Part shown: in pieces, positions 18,155-25,689 of the stretch
How positions within the stretch are numbered: position 1 is the stretch's first letter
Layout: each line of letters opens with the position of its first letter
NCBI RefSeq assembly: GCF_002251365.1
Contig: NZ_NPJH01000082.1
Span: 59,594 to 123,593, forward strand
Length of the DNA: 64,000 nt
DNA from: Prevotella sp. P3-122
GTDB lineage: Bacteria; Bacteroidota; Bacteroidia; Bacteroidales; Bacteroidaceae
Reading direction: 5' to 3'
Translations under genes and position numbers: made by a program
Notes under the pieces: generated by a model
What the model saw: only the letters and a program-made list of their open reading frames with translations
Told to the model about the DNA's origin: nothing
Databases searched by the model: none

Positions 18155-18490
18155 ATGACTTTTGACTATCTCGAAAACGTCCCTAACATCGCAGCAACAG
18201 TATGCGATAAAGAAGGTATTATACTCTATCAAAACAAACGTGCCATTGATCGTGATGGCGATGTGGTTGGCAAAAATCTCTATAATTGTCATGGAGAGAA
18301 AGCTGGAGCTATGATTCGCTACATGATTGAATCTGGCGAAAGCAACACCTATCAGATTATCCGTCACGGCAAGCATAAGCTTCTGCACCAGACGCCATGG
18401 TATGATGCAGAGGGAAATGTTGCAGGATTGATAGAATTAGCTATTGACCTGCCCGATGAGATGCCGGTATTCAATAGAGACACAATATAA
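18155..18490 (+). CDS. Stand-alone PAS-domain protein
   Basis: 111 residues, essentially one PAS domain. VCDKEGIILYQNKRAIDRDG and GKNLYNCHG match the PAS core, and YDAEGNVAGLIELAIDL is the closing beta strands. No output domain is attached. It may sense a small ligand or redox state and act through a partner. Its stop overlaps the alcohol dehydrogenase start (TAATG). Confidence 0.8.
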   Translation: MTFDYLENVPNIAATVCDKEGIILYQNKRAIDRDGDVVGKNLYNCHGEKAGAMIRYMIESGESNTYQIIRHGKHKLLHQTPWYDAEGNVAGLIELAIDLPDEMPVFNRDTI

Positions 18491-19524
18491 TGCAAGCATA
18501 CACATACATAGAAAAAGGAAAGTTCGCATTGCTTGAAAAAGCAAAGCCAACGCTCATAGAACCTACAGATGCCATCGTCAAGGTGACTTTGGGAAGCATC
18601 TGCACAAGTGATCTCCATATCAAGCATGGCAGTGTACCTCGTGCTGTGCCAGGAATAACCGTTGGTCATGAAATGGTGGGAATCGTTGAACAAGTCGGTT
18701 CTGAGGTGACTGCCGTAAAGCCAGGTGACAGAGTGACGGTGAACGTAGAAACCTTCTGCGGAGAATGCTTCTACTGCAAGAATGGCTACGTAAACAACTG
18801 TACCTCACCACATGGCGGTTGGGCATTGGGTTGTCGCATTGACGGCGGTCAGACGGAATACGTCCGTGTACCATTGGCAAACCAAGGATTGAACCGTATT
18901 CCTGAAGACGTAACCGATGAACAGGCATTGTTTGTAGGTGACGTACTGGCTACTGGATTCTGGGCAGCACGTATCACTGAGATAACAGAAGACGATACAG
19001 TTCTGATTATCGGAGCTGGTCCTACAGGTATCTGCACCCTTATTTGTGTGATGCTGAGGAACCCAAAGCGTATCATCGTTTGCGAAAAATCTGAAGAGAG
19101 ACGTGAGTTTGTTCGTAAGCACTATTCTTCAGTTCTTCTGACTACTCCCGAAGAGTGCCAGGAGTTCGTTATCAAAAACAGTGTCAATGGTGGTGCTGAC
19201 AGAGTTCTTGAAGTAGCTGGAGCAAACGACACATTCCAACTCGCTTGGCAATGTGCTCGTCCAAATGCCATAATTACGGTAGTTGCCCTATATGATGAAG
19301 CTCAGATGCTTCCACTCCCACAAATGTACGGCAAGAACCTCACTTTCAAGACAGGAGGTGTGGATGGCTGTGACTGTGAAGAGATCCTGCAACTCATCAA
19401 GGAGGGCAAGATTGACACCACACCGCTCATCACCCACCGTTTCCCGTTGGAGAGGATAGCTGAAGCCTACGAACTCTTTGAGCAGAAGCGAGATGGAGTT
19501 ATCAAAGTGGCCATAATCAACTAA
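18490..19524 (+). CDS. Zinc-dependent alcohol dehydrogenase
   Basis: 344 residues, medium-chain dehydrogenase/reductase. Catalytic zinc ligands appear as the cysteine in GSICTSDLH and GHE; structural zinc ligands as [15 protein letters not shown]. The Rossmann motif is [11 protein letters not shown]. It oxidises alcohols or reduces aldehydes with NAD(P)H; the substrate is not predictable. It is coupled to the PAS gene by a 1 bp overlap. Confidence 0.92.
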   Translation: MQAYTYIEKGKFALLEKAKPTLIEPTDAIVKVTLGSICTSDLHIKHGSVPRAVPGITVGHEMVGIVEQVGSEVTAVKPGDRVTVNVETFCGECFYCKNGYVNNCTSPHGGWALGCRIDGGQTEYVRVPLANQGLNRIPEDVTDEQALFVGDVLATGFWAARITEITEDDTVLIIGAGPTGICTLICVMLRNPKRIIVCEKSEERREFVRKHYSSVLLTTPEECQEFVIKNSVNGGADRVLEVAGANDTFQLAWQCARPNAIITVVALYDEAQMLPLPQMYGKNLTFKTGGVDGCDCEEILQLIKEGKIDTTPLITHRFPLERIAEAYELFEQKRDGVIKVAIIN

Positions 19525-19534
19525 AATCATAGAC

Positions 19535-19681
19535 ATGGAACTTAAACAGAGTGTCAAAGAGGCATTAGGATATTATGTATATGCCTTGGTTGATCCAAGA
19601 GATCGGAAAATATTCTACATCGGCAAAGGGAAGGGGAACAGGATTTTCCATTCGGCAGCGGTGGAGCCACCAGATATATAA
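19535..19681 (+). pseudogene. GIY-YIG nuclease N-terminal fragment
   Basis: 48 codons starting [20 protein letters not shown] and containing [13 protein letters not shown], the paired motifs of a GIY-YIG endonuclease (here GYYVYAL and FYIGKGKG). The frame stops before the catalytic glutamate region, so it is a truncated gene. Confidence 0.7.
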
Positions 19682-19688
19682 CATCAAT

Positions 19689-19895
19689 ATGAAGATAGAA
19701 GAAGCCATAGTATATGTGATGGTTAAGAGAAATGGCGGTATGACTACCGACCAAATTGCTGATGCCATCAATCGCCAAGGGTTGCACCAACGAAAAGACG
19801 GGCAACCTGTGACGAGCAAGCAGGTGTATGCAACGATTTGCCGCTTTCCCGAAATGTTCACAAAAGAAGCAGGCAGGATTATGTTGATGATATAA
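19689..19895 (+). CDS. Small winged-helix/HTH protein or domain fragment
   Basis: 68 residues from the ATG at 19689, chosen because the similarity begins there: MKIEEAIVYVMVKRNGGMTT, then DQIADAINRQGLHQRKDG and PVTSKQVYA. This is a compact winged-helix pattern like the HTH modules attached to nucleases. It follows the GIY-YIG fragment by 7 bp, so the two could derive from one nuclease locus. Confidence 0.55.
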   Translation: MKIEEAIVYVMVKRNGGMTTDQIADAINRQGLHQRKDGQPVTSKQVYATICRFPEMFTKEAGRIMLMI

Positions 19896-19905
19896 ACGTA
19901 ATGAG

Positions 19906-20212
19906 ATGACAATAGATACAACCAATATGTGCTCACACCTTCAGAAGAAGCTGTTTGAACCAGATGGTGTGTATTATCCGATATGGCAAGCCATGAAGGA
20001 TAATGAGACCTTGACGGATGTGGTACGGAGTAGGCAACCGACGAACGAAGCAAGAGCAGAGATGAGCTTGCTCAATCTATGCCTTGCAAGGAGGAGGAAG
20101 GCGAAGCCAACTGCACATCTACAGGAATGGGAAGAAGATTCTCGTTCTGGCAGGTAAGGCACAACCGAAGATAATACGAGAAGATAAATTGAATGAATTG
20201 ATAACAAAATAA
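19906..20212 (+). pseudogene. Small gene broken by a 73 bp repeat insertion
   Basis: The frame from ATG 19906 encodes MCSHLQKKLFEPDGVYYPIW and KDNETLTDVVRSRQ. After position 20037 it runs into repeat-like sequence. The original frame resumes at CTG 20111 as LHIYRNGKKILVLAGKAQPK and ends at TAA 20212. Removing about 73 bp restores one frame of about 78 residues. The product is unknown. Confidence 0.6.
20038..20110 (+). repeat. Mini-repeat copy R1 (73 bp)
   Basis: Begins CCGACGAACGAAGCAAGAGC and ends GCGAAGCCAA, flanked by CAA on both sides. Related in layout and partly in sequence to R2 (20229-20297), and in its centre (AGAGCAGAG...GCTTG...CTATGCC) to the reverse complement of the tandem units at 23047-23194. 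It shifts the frame of the host gene. Confidence 0.6.
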
Positions 20213-20223
20213 ATAGAATAAGA

Positions 20224-20862
20224 ATGAACCGACGAACGAAGGAAACGCAGAGTAATGCAGGCATTAACTCTGCTTTACAAGGAGGAGGAAGACCAAAGGT
20301 CAAATCATTTGGACAAAAATCGTGGATGCTTCCACAGCCGGTACTGATTATCGGCACATACGACAAGAACGGCAAGCCCAATGCTATGAATGCTGCTTGG
20401 GGCGGTCAATGGGACGCAAAGGAGATTATGATTGCCATGGGTGCGCATGCCACCACCGAGAACTTGAACGACTGCCCTGATTTTACCGTGGCATTTGCTA
20501 CAAAGCAGACCATGGTAGCTGCTGACTTCGTCGGCATCGTATCAGCCAAGAACGATGCAGACAAGATGGCGAAGACAGGTTGGAAATGCGAGAAGTCAGA
20601 GAATGTAAATGCTCCCGTCTTCACCGACTTTCCCATGACCTTGGAGTGCCGCATCAAGGAAAAGATTGACGAGTCGGAAGAGGGCTATTACATCGTGGCA
20701 GAGATAGTCAACATCCTTGTAGATGAGAACTATCTGGCAGAGGACGGCAAGCCCGACATGGAGAAGATGGAACTCATCGTGTTCGACCCGATACATCATG
20801 GTTACATCGAACTTGGCAAGACCATCGGAAAGGCATTTTCAGACGGCAAGGCTTTGAAATGA
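20224..20862 (+). CDS. Flavin reductase-like protein with a repeat-derived N-terminus
   Basis: 212 residues. The FMN-binding split-barrel pattern is clear: KSWMLPQPVLIIGTYDKNGK, then PNAMNAAWGG and GAHATTENL. Such proteins reduce flavins or bind FMN for partner enzymes. Residues 3-25 come from mini-repeat R2; removing 69 bp would leave ATG AAG GTC AAA, a normal family start. Codons continue in frame across the insertion, so the gene is probably still functional. The end overlaps the MBL gene by 4 bp. Confidence 0.88.
   Translation: MNRRTKETQSNAGINSALQGGGRPKVKSFGQKSWMLPQPVLIIGTYDKNGKPNAMNAAWGGQWDAKEIMIAMGAHATTENLNDCPDFTVAFATKQTMVAADFVGIVSAKNDADKMAKTGWKCEKSENVNAPVFTDFPMTLECRIKEKIDESEEGYYIVAEIVNILVDENYLAEDGKPDMEKMELIVFDPIHHGYIELGKTIGKAFSDGKALK
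20229..20297 (+). repeat. Mini-repeat copy R2 (69 bp), in frame
   Basis: Begins CCGACGAACGAAGGAAACGC and shares GCxTTxCAAGGAGGAGGAAG with R1; about 49 of the first 65 positions match by eye. The length is a multiple of three and it adds 23 codons to the flavin reductase. Confidence 0.6.
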
Positions 20863-21614
20863 TGACACTCAGATACATCTTCCATAGTGGATTCCTGCTT
20901 GAAACGGATCGGTGCATCCTGGTCTTTGACTACTGGATGGATCCTGCCGATGTAATGAGTGGGTACATGAATACATGTAAACATGTGTACGTGTTTTCAA
21001 GCCACTTCCATGAGGACCACTTCACGAAAGCAATCCTCAGATGGAAGAATAGAATCCCCAATATCACATACATCCTGTCAAAGGATATACTCAAACGAAG
21101 AAGAGCGCAGAAAGAGGATGCCGATGTATGGATGGCCAAAGGAACGGTATGGGAAGATGAGAACCTGAAAGTGATAGCCACAGGCAGCAATGACAGTGGC
21201 GTGAGCTGGATTGTTGAAACAGAAGATAAAACCATCTTTCATGCTGGTGACTTGTGCAACTGGTACGCACGCTTCCTTGTTGACGGCACGCCTGAAGGAG
21301 AGGTCTTCAGTGAAGAGTTCGGTCAACACATCAATCCTGTGGCAGAGGAAAAGCGGTTCCTTGGTGAACTGAAAGACATTCGAAAGATAACCGATTCCTT
21401 TGACCTCGTGATGTTTCCTGTGGACGGACGCATCGGCAATGGCTATACGCTTGGAGGGCGTCAATTTATAAATCGCTTCAAGGTTGGAATGTTTGTCCCA
21501 ATGCACTTTGTCATGAGTGGGTTTGAGAGTGCGTGGCGCATGGAGCCTTTCTGCAAAGAAAAGGATGTCCCCTTTTGGTGCATCGGGTACGAAGGAGACA
21601 GCATAACAATATAG
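20859..21614 (+). CDS. MBL-fold metallo-hydrolase
   Basis: 251 residues. The metal-binding HxHxDH motif is SSHFHEDHF; later HAGDLCNW supplies the Asp/His ligands and FVPMHF a further His. This is the UlaG/YtnP-like metallo-beta-lactamase fold, with a substrate that cannot be assigned and no reason to expect beta-lactam hydrolysis. Its TAG stop lies within the left arm of an inverted repeat. Confidence 0.85.
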   Translation: MMTLRYIFHSGFLLETDRCILVFDYWMDPADVMSGYMNTCKHVYVFSSHFHEDHFTKAILRWKNRIPNITYILSKDILKRRRAQKEDADVWMAKGTVWEDENLKVIATGSNDSGVSWIVETEDKTIFHAGDLCNWYARFLVDGTPEGEVFSEEFGQHINPVAEEKRFLGELKDIRKITDSFDLVMFPVDGRIGNGYTLGGRQFINRFKVGMFVPMHFVMSGFESAWRMEPFCKEKDVPFWCIGYEGDSITI

Positions 21615-21682
21615 GTGGGTTCTATAAGTCACCCCATAATTGTTAACTCTTTTGACGGTGGGAATTTATAGAACCCACCTAT
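21611..21682. repeat. 72 bp element with 17 bp perfect terminal inverted repeats
   Basis: ATAGGTGGGTTCTATAA (21611-21627) is the exact reverse complement of 21666-21682. The 38 bp between them includes imperfect continuation (TCACCCC and GGTGGGA). It could be a MITE or IS-end remnant; as a terminator the loop is long and no T-run follows. Confidence 0.6.
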
Positions 21683-21732
21683 AATAATAACACATTAAAT
21701 CATCTAAACAATGGACGCAAAAGAAAAAGTAT

Positions 21733-22443
21733 ATGGAATACAAAGATAAAGTAGTCATCGTGACCGGTGGCGCACAAGGCATTGGCAAATGTATTGCCGA
21801 AGAGTTCAGAAAGCAAGAGGCCCTGGTAGAAGTCATCGACAAGCAAGAAGGACTGGATCATTTTGTTGGCGACCTCTCTAACAGATATGCTATTGAGGAG
21901 TTCACGAAACTGGTAATCGAAAAATACGGCAAGGTTGATTTCATCGTGAACAACGCCCTACCCCTGATGAAAGGCATTGACGAATGCTCATACGAAGAAT
22001 TTGAGTATGCGCTCAAAGTGGGTGTAACAGCGCCTTTCTACATGGTGAAACTCCTGAAGGATCATCTTGCAGAAGGAGCTTCCATCGTCAACATTTCATC
22101 TTCTCGCGACCGCATGAGTCAGCCTCAGACAGAAAGCTACACGGCTGCGAAGGGCGGTATTGCAGCACTCACACATGCCCTTGCCGTCAGTCTTGCAGGC
22201 AAGGCTCGTGTCAATTCCATCTCTCCAGGATGGATAGATACGGACTATCAAGTGTATGAGGGTCCCGATGCTTACCAGCAACCGGCAGGCCGTGTCGGCA
22301 ATCCTCTCGACATTGCCAACATGGTACTTTTCCTCTGTTCCGAAAAGGCTGGTTTCATCACTGGCGAGAACATCTGCGTCGACGGTGGCATGACCAGGCA
22401 GATGATTTACCATGGCGATCATGGTTGGACGTTGACGAAGTAG
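21733..22443 (+). CDS. Short-chain dehydrogenase/reductase
   Basis: 236 residues. Cofactor motif TGGAQGIG (about 11-18), NNAL in place of NNAG, catalytic S in SIVNISSS and YTAAK (Y and K), then SPGWIDT. NAD(P)-dependent oxidoreductase of unknown substrate. A 12-codon frame starting at 21711 overlaps the start, perhaps a relic of an earlier N-terminus. It overlaps the beginning of the next reading, but not its likely start. Confidence 0.92.
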   Translation: MEYKDKVVIVTGGAQGIGKCIAEEFRKQEALVEVIDKQEGLDHFVGDLSNRYAIEEFTKLVIEKYGKVDFIVNNALPLMKGIDECSYEEFEYALKVGVTAPFYMVKLLKDHLAEGASIVNISSSRDRMSQPQTESYTAAKGGIAALTHALAVSLAGKARVNSISPGWIDTDYQVYEGPDAYQQPAGRVGNPLDIANMVLFLCSEKAGFITGENICVDGGMTRQMIYHGDHGWTLTK

Positions 22444-22466
22444 GTTATATCAAAGATGATAAGACA

Positions 22467-22964
22467 ATGAAGAAACTATCGGCAAAAGGAATGAAGGCAT
22501 TGAAAGTCGTACACCTCGTATGTGCCATAGCTTGGTTTGGCTCTGCCATATCCATGAATCTGTTGCGGCACCTTGTAGTGGTAAAGGATGCAGCAGGAAT
22601 GTATTGGATGGCAGAGATACTGGAAGCCATTGACATGAAGATACTAGTTCCTGGAGCTATCGGGTGTTTGCTCACAGGTATTGTCTATGGCGTTTTTACT
22701 AACTGGGGCTTCTTCAAGCACAGATGGCTCACGGTGAAATGGGTACTAACTATCTTCATGATTCTGCTCGGCACGTTCCACATGGGACCATTGGTAAAGG
22801 AGAATGTGCTGGTAGGCAAGGCTATCATGGAGGGCAACGGTGATGCAGCACAATATTGGCATAACGTGAGTACAAATGCCTATGCTGGCCTGCTCCAAAT
22901 AGTGCTGCTGACCGTCGTAACCATTGTGTCTGTATATAAACCATGGAAGCGGAAAGGGCATTGA
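22467..22964 (+). CDS. DUF2269-like membrane protein
   Basis: 165 residues from ATG 22467, chosen because the conserved part LKVVHLVCAIAWFGSAIS follows soon after. Four hydrophobic segments, with histidines in HLVCAIAWFG, HRWLTVKW and FHMGPL, resemble the DUF2269/CopD-like small membrane family. Function unknown. It is the last gene of the rightward island. Confidence 0.75.
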   Translation: MKKLSAKGMKALKVVHLVCAIAWFGSAISMNLLRHLVVVKDAAGMYWMAEILEAIDMKILVPGAIGCLLTGIVYGVFTNWGFFKHRWLTVKWVLTIFMILLGTFHMGPLVKENVLVGKAIMEGNGDAAQYWHNVSTNAYAGLLQIVLLTVVTIVSVYKPWKRKGH

Positions 22965-23046
22965 GATGGTGAATATTATTCTTTACTCAACTTTAGCAAG
23001 TAGTAAAGAGGAGATAAATAACGTATGTTTAAGCCAGGCTTTTACT

Positions 23047-23200
23047 ATTGTCTTCGTCGATTCTTTAGCTGCACTCGGCATAGCTCAAACGAGTTTGGCT
23101 CTGCTCTCGTTTGAAAAAGAATTGTCTTCGTCGATTCTTTAGCTGCACTCGGCATAGCTCAAACAAGCTTGGCTCTGCTCTCGTTTGCAAAAGAATTGTC
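23047..23200 (-). repeat. Tandem 74 bp repeats R3 and R4
   Basis: Two units (23047-23120 and 23121-23194), each beginning ATTGTCTTCGTCGATTCTTT, with a partial third start. Each contains a hairpin of CAAACGAG...CTCGTTTG type. On the minus strand the unit resembles mini-repeat R1 in length, in its AGAGCAGAG and CTATGCC blocks and in its CGAAGxCAA end. Confidence 0.75.
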
Positions 23201-23227
23201 TTTTAACTTCCTAAGCGACCAAAGGGA

Positions 23228-23283
23228 GCGAGTTTCGGCTTTGCCGCTCGCCTAAGCGAGTTTCGGCTTTGCCGCTCGCCTAA
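23228..23283. repeat. Tandem 28 bp hairpin repeats
   Basis: The unit GCGAGTTTCGGCTTTGCCGC plus TCGCCTAA occurs twice in a row, followed by a further GCGAG. Each can fold (GCGAG with CTCGC). Confidence 0.75.
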
Positions 23284-23429
23284 GCGAGAACTCCTAAAGT
23301 TCTTCGCAAGCGAAGCGGCAGCCTAGCGGAGCACATGCGAAACTTAAATATATTATTCTTGAAGTTTATTATTAACTGAAGTGGGTGAAATAGTTTGCCA
23401 TAGGACATGAATACGTTTGCAACCCTGAT

Positions 23430-23514
23430 AAGGTTAATAACCTTACGGCTGAAAGGTTAATAACCTTACGGCTGAAAGGTTAATAACCTTACGGCCTTAA
23501 GGTTATTAACCTTA
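23430..23514. repeat. Array of palindromic 23 bp repeats
   Basis: Three units built on AAGGTTAATAACCTT plus ACGGCTGA (23430, 23453, 23476), then a fourth palindrome AAGGTTATTAACCTT (23499). Each AAGGTTAATAACCTT is a perfect dyad. They could be protein-binding sites or hairpins in the region ahead of the recombinase gene. They are too short and too regular for CRISPR. Confidence 0.8.
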
Positions 23515-23609
23515 TCGGCAATTATATATATATGCATAGACCACGCAACAATATATTGTCACTCGAGATATAGCATGAACCGCAAATACGAATACGCCAC
23601 AGACAAGAT

Positions 23610-23641
23610 TTGTAACCTTAGCGGCAATGAAGGTAACAAAT
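23610..23641. repeat. Imperfect inverted repeat
   Basis: TTTGTAACCTT (23610-23620) faces AAGGTAACAAA (23631-23641) with one mismatch. It shares the AACCTT/AAGGT motif with the palindromic array 100 bp upstream. Otherwise 23520-23865 holds no gene that I can support. Confidence 0.5.
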
Positions 23642-23865
23642 ACAGACCAGACTGCTATAAATGATAATCACTCGAAATGTCGGATGAACCTTATTTTAAA
23701 CCCTTATACACAGAGAATTATCACATGAGAAACTTAAGTAATGATATAATGACAAAATAACCGTCACATCATCATTTCACAGTTCATTTTTGAAGAGTAA
23801 TCTTCCCACATTATTATCAAGTTATATTGTCAGATTATACAAGTAAAATCATTAAAGAGTAAATT

Positions 23866-25065
23866 ATGGATTCAATAGCACTATTTTTTAAAGCATCTAA
23901 AGATTTGGGTAAAGAAGGAACATTGTTATACAGAATAGTTTATAATGGTAAAACTCGGCAAATTGATACAGGATTTCGTATTTATCCCGAAGAATGGAGT
24001 GAAGAGCAAAAAACTATTGTTCTTCCAAGTAATGACAATCGGAACTACAACTATCTCATTTCTATCCGAAATGATTTGGAATGGGAAATGAAACGTTTTG
24101 TCCTTTTGGCTAATTACTTTAAAAAGAACCAGAGTTGTATAGACGATTTTGTGAAAGCATTCCAAGGCAGTACTGTAGAAGGAAAGGGGGTGTTTGAGTT
24201 TATGAGAAGACTGTCAGAAAAGTATTCTCAATTAGGACGTACGCGATGTGGGGAGACCATGGAAAGTACATTACGGAGCTTTATGGAATACCGTAATGGT
24301 ATAGACCTTAGTTTCCCTAAGATGACGACAGAAGTGGTGGAGCGATATGAGGCGTTTCTCAAATCAAGAGGTGTAACGCGGAACACGAGTTCTTTCTATA
24401 TGCGTAACTTACGCTCTGCCTACAATTTAGCTGTTAAAGAAGGTCTTACTGTTGATAGGTTGCCATTCCATATTGTATATACTGGCATTGATAAGACGAG
24501 GAAAAGGGCTATTTCCATTTCGGAAATTCGCAAGATAAAAACTGTAGATTTGTCTCGTCGCCCTGCACTCGAATTTGCGCGCGATATGTTGATGTTCAGT
24601 TTCTATACGCGAGGCATGAGTTTTATTGACATGGCATATTTGTGCAAAAAAGACGTGGCAGATGGTTATATAACATATCGCAGGAAGAAAACAGGCCAAG
24701 AGTTATCCATTGCCTTCGTACCTGAGATAGGTACTATTGTGGATAAGTATCAGAGTCCAACAAAATATCTTCTGCCTATTATAGCGATTGAAAATTGCGC
24801 AGAACGACAACAGTACAGGAATCAACTGATACGCATTAACCGCCATTTGAAAAAGATTGGAAAGATGATAGGTATATCCATACCCCTCTCAACTTATGTA
24901 ATGCGTCATTCATGGGCAACTATAGCTAGGAACAAAGGAATATCCTTGTCCATTATAAGTGAAGGGCTCGGGCATGATAGTGAAACAACGACGAGAGTCT
25001 ACCTTGACTCCATCCAAAAATCAAAAGTGGATAAAGCCAATCGTCTCATACTTGATGATATATAA
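23866..25065 (+). CDS. Tyrosine recombinase (phase-variation invertase type)
   Basis: 399 residues. The N-terminal arm-binding and SAM-like domains (about 1-190) are followed by a catalytic domain with a probable first Arg in FYTRGMSFIDMAYL (about 249), RHSW (about 347-350), GLGH (about 367-370) and the nucleophile Tyr in TTRVYLDS (about 379). This is the Bacteroides-type integrase family that includes invertases acting on nearby promoters. The gene ends 43 bp before an inverted-repeat pair, which is probably its substrate. Confidence 0.9.
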   Translation: MDSIALFFKASKDLGKEGTLLYRIVYNGKTRQIDTGFRIYPEEWSEEQKTIVLPSNDNRNYNYLISIRNDLEWEMKRFVLLANYFKKNQSCIDDFVKAFQGSTVEGKGVFEFMRRLSEKYSQLGRTRCGETMESTLRSFMEYRNGIDLSFPKMTTEVVERYEAFLKSRGVTRNTSSFYMRNLRSAYNLAVKEGLTVDRLPFHIVYTGIDKTRKRAISISEIRKIKTVDLSRRPALEFARDMLMFSFYTRGMSFIDMAYLCKKDVADGYITYRRKKTGQELSIAFVPEIGTIVDKYQSPTKYLLPIIAIENCAERQQYRNQLIRINRHLKKIGKMIGISIPLSTYVMRHSWATIARNKGISLSIISEGLGHDSETTTRVYLDSIQKSKVDKANRLILDDI

Positions 25066-25107
25066 TAAATAGGGAAATAATAAAATTTAGTAAGTTGTTT
25101 TTAATGC

Positions 25108-25131
25108 ATATCTCTGTAATAGAGAGATGCA
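25108..25131 (+). repeat. Left 24 bp inverted repeat of the invertible segment
   Basis: Exact reverse complement of 25294-25317. It is itself nearly palindromic around a GTAAT centre: TGCATATCTCT, GTAAT, AGAGAGATGCA. This fits a tyrosine-recombinase core site. Confidence 0.85.
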
Positions 25132-25250
25132 CTTTGGAATTAAAGCAAGCAAAATATCTATCGAAATAATCACAAAAAGATTAAAACTTTGAGCTTTTGC
25201 AGCATTTTCTGAATTATTATTTCACATAAGAAAGGAAAATAGACAAAATA

Positions 25251-25282
25251 TTTGGTTCGTTAAATCATTTTGCTTACCTTTG
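25251..25282 (+). promoter_or_regulatory. Promoter inside the invertible segment
   Basis: TTTG at 25251-25254 and TACCTTTG at 25275-25282, separated by 20 bp, match both Bacteroidetes promoter boxes. Transcription would start just before the right inverted repeat and run towards 25690. Confidence 0.8.
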
Positions 25283-25293
25283 CACCGTTTTAA

Positions 25294-25317
25294 TGCATCT
25301 CTCTATTACAGAGATAT
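25294..25317 (-). repeat. Right 24 bp inverted repeat of the invertible segment
   Basis: TGCATCTCTCTATTACAGAG plus ATAT, with its centre ATTAC opposite in direction to the left copy, as required for inversion rather than deletion. The outer flanks TTTTAATGCAT and CACTTTGG are in direct orientation at both sites. Confidence 0.85.
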
Positions 25318-25405
25318 ACACTTTGGGCAAAAAAGGATCCTTGCGAGGCTGTTTTGCAGAGAGTCTTTTGCCATTTGCATTGACAGACAAATGAAACAAA
25401 TATAA

Positions 25406-25588
25406 GGGAAAGACAAAGTTTCATGCCGACTTGCTGATAGTGCGAGCCGCGCTGTAGGCGTATCCGTCAACGAGCGCAATTGGTACATCGCCATAGTCAA
25501 GAATAACACAGAGAAATCATCCAGTATGAAACTCCGCGCCCTTGGCTATGAGGTTTTCGTTCCAGTTCAGAAGGAAATGAGTTTGTGA
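25406..25588 (+). pseudogene. UpxY/NusG-like antiterminator remnant
   Basis: The open frame has NERNWYIAIVKNNTEK and LRALGYEVFVPVQKE, the start of the NusG N-terminal domain as found in UpxY antiterminators. It stops at TGA 25586-25588, while full UpxY proteins have about 170-200 residues. There is no normal start codon. In Bacteroides, UpxY genes lie just behind invertible promoters of capsule loci, so this is a relic of such a locus or a shortened leader. Confidence 0.65.
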
Positions 25589-25628
25589 AAAGGAAACTCA
25601 AGAGCAAAAAGAATAATTCATAAACCCA

Positions 25629-25679
25629 AACGCCTCAACCTCCTATAAGGCGTTCCCCAATCAAGGGGTCAGGAGGAGG
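25629..25679 (+). promoter_or_regulatory. Leader hairpins and a strong Shine-Dalgarno-like site
   Basis: AACGCCT (25629-25635) pairs with AGGCGTT (25648-25654), then CCCC...GGGG forms a second hairpin, then AGGAGGAGGT ends 11 bp before the ATG at 25690. A long purine SD is unusual in Bacteroidetes. No T-run follows the hairpins. Confidence 0.5.
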
Positions 25680-25689
25680 TACAGAAGAA

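Larger units (their letters stand above)
25108..25317. other. Invertible promoter segment (210 bp)
   Basis: Two 24 bp inverted repeats enclose 162 bp that contain a full promoter pointing right. The tyrosine recombinase lies immediately upstream. The arrangement matches known Bacteroides phase-variable promoters. In this sequence the promoter faces the surface-protein gene, the ON orientation. Confidence 0.8.

Noticed and set aside
20859..21614. Metallo-beta-lactamase resistance gene
   Set aside because: The HxHxDH motif is shared by the whole MBL superfamily; overall it looks like UlaG-type hydrolases and has no signal peptide.
23047..23200. Attachment site of an integrated element
   Set aside because: The 74 bp repeats are tandem, with no matching copy found at the far side of the island, so a direct-repeat att pair cannot be shown.
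23430..23514. CRISPR array
   Set aside because: Units are contiguous 23 bp dyads with no unique spacers, and no cas genes are present.
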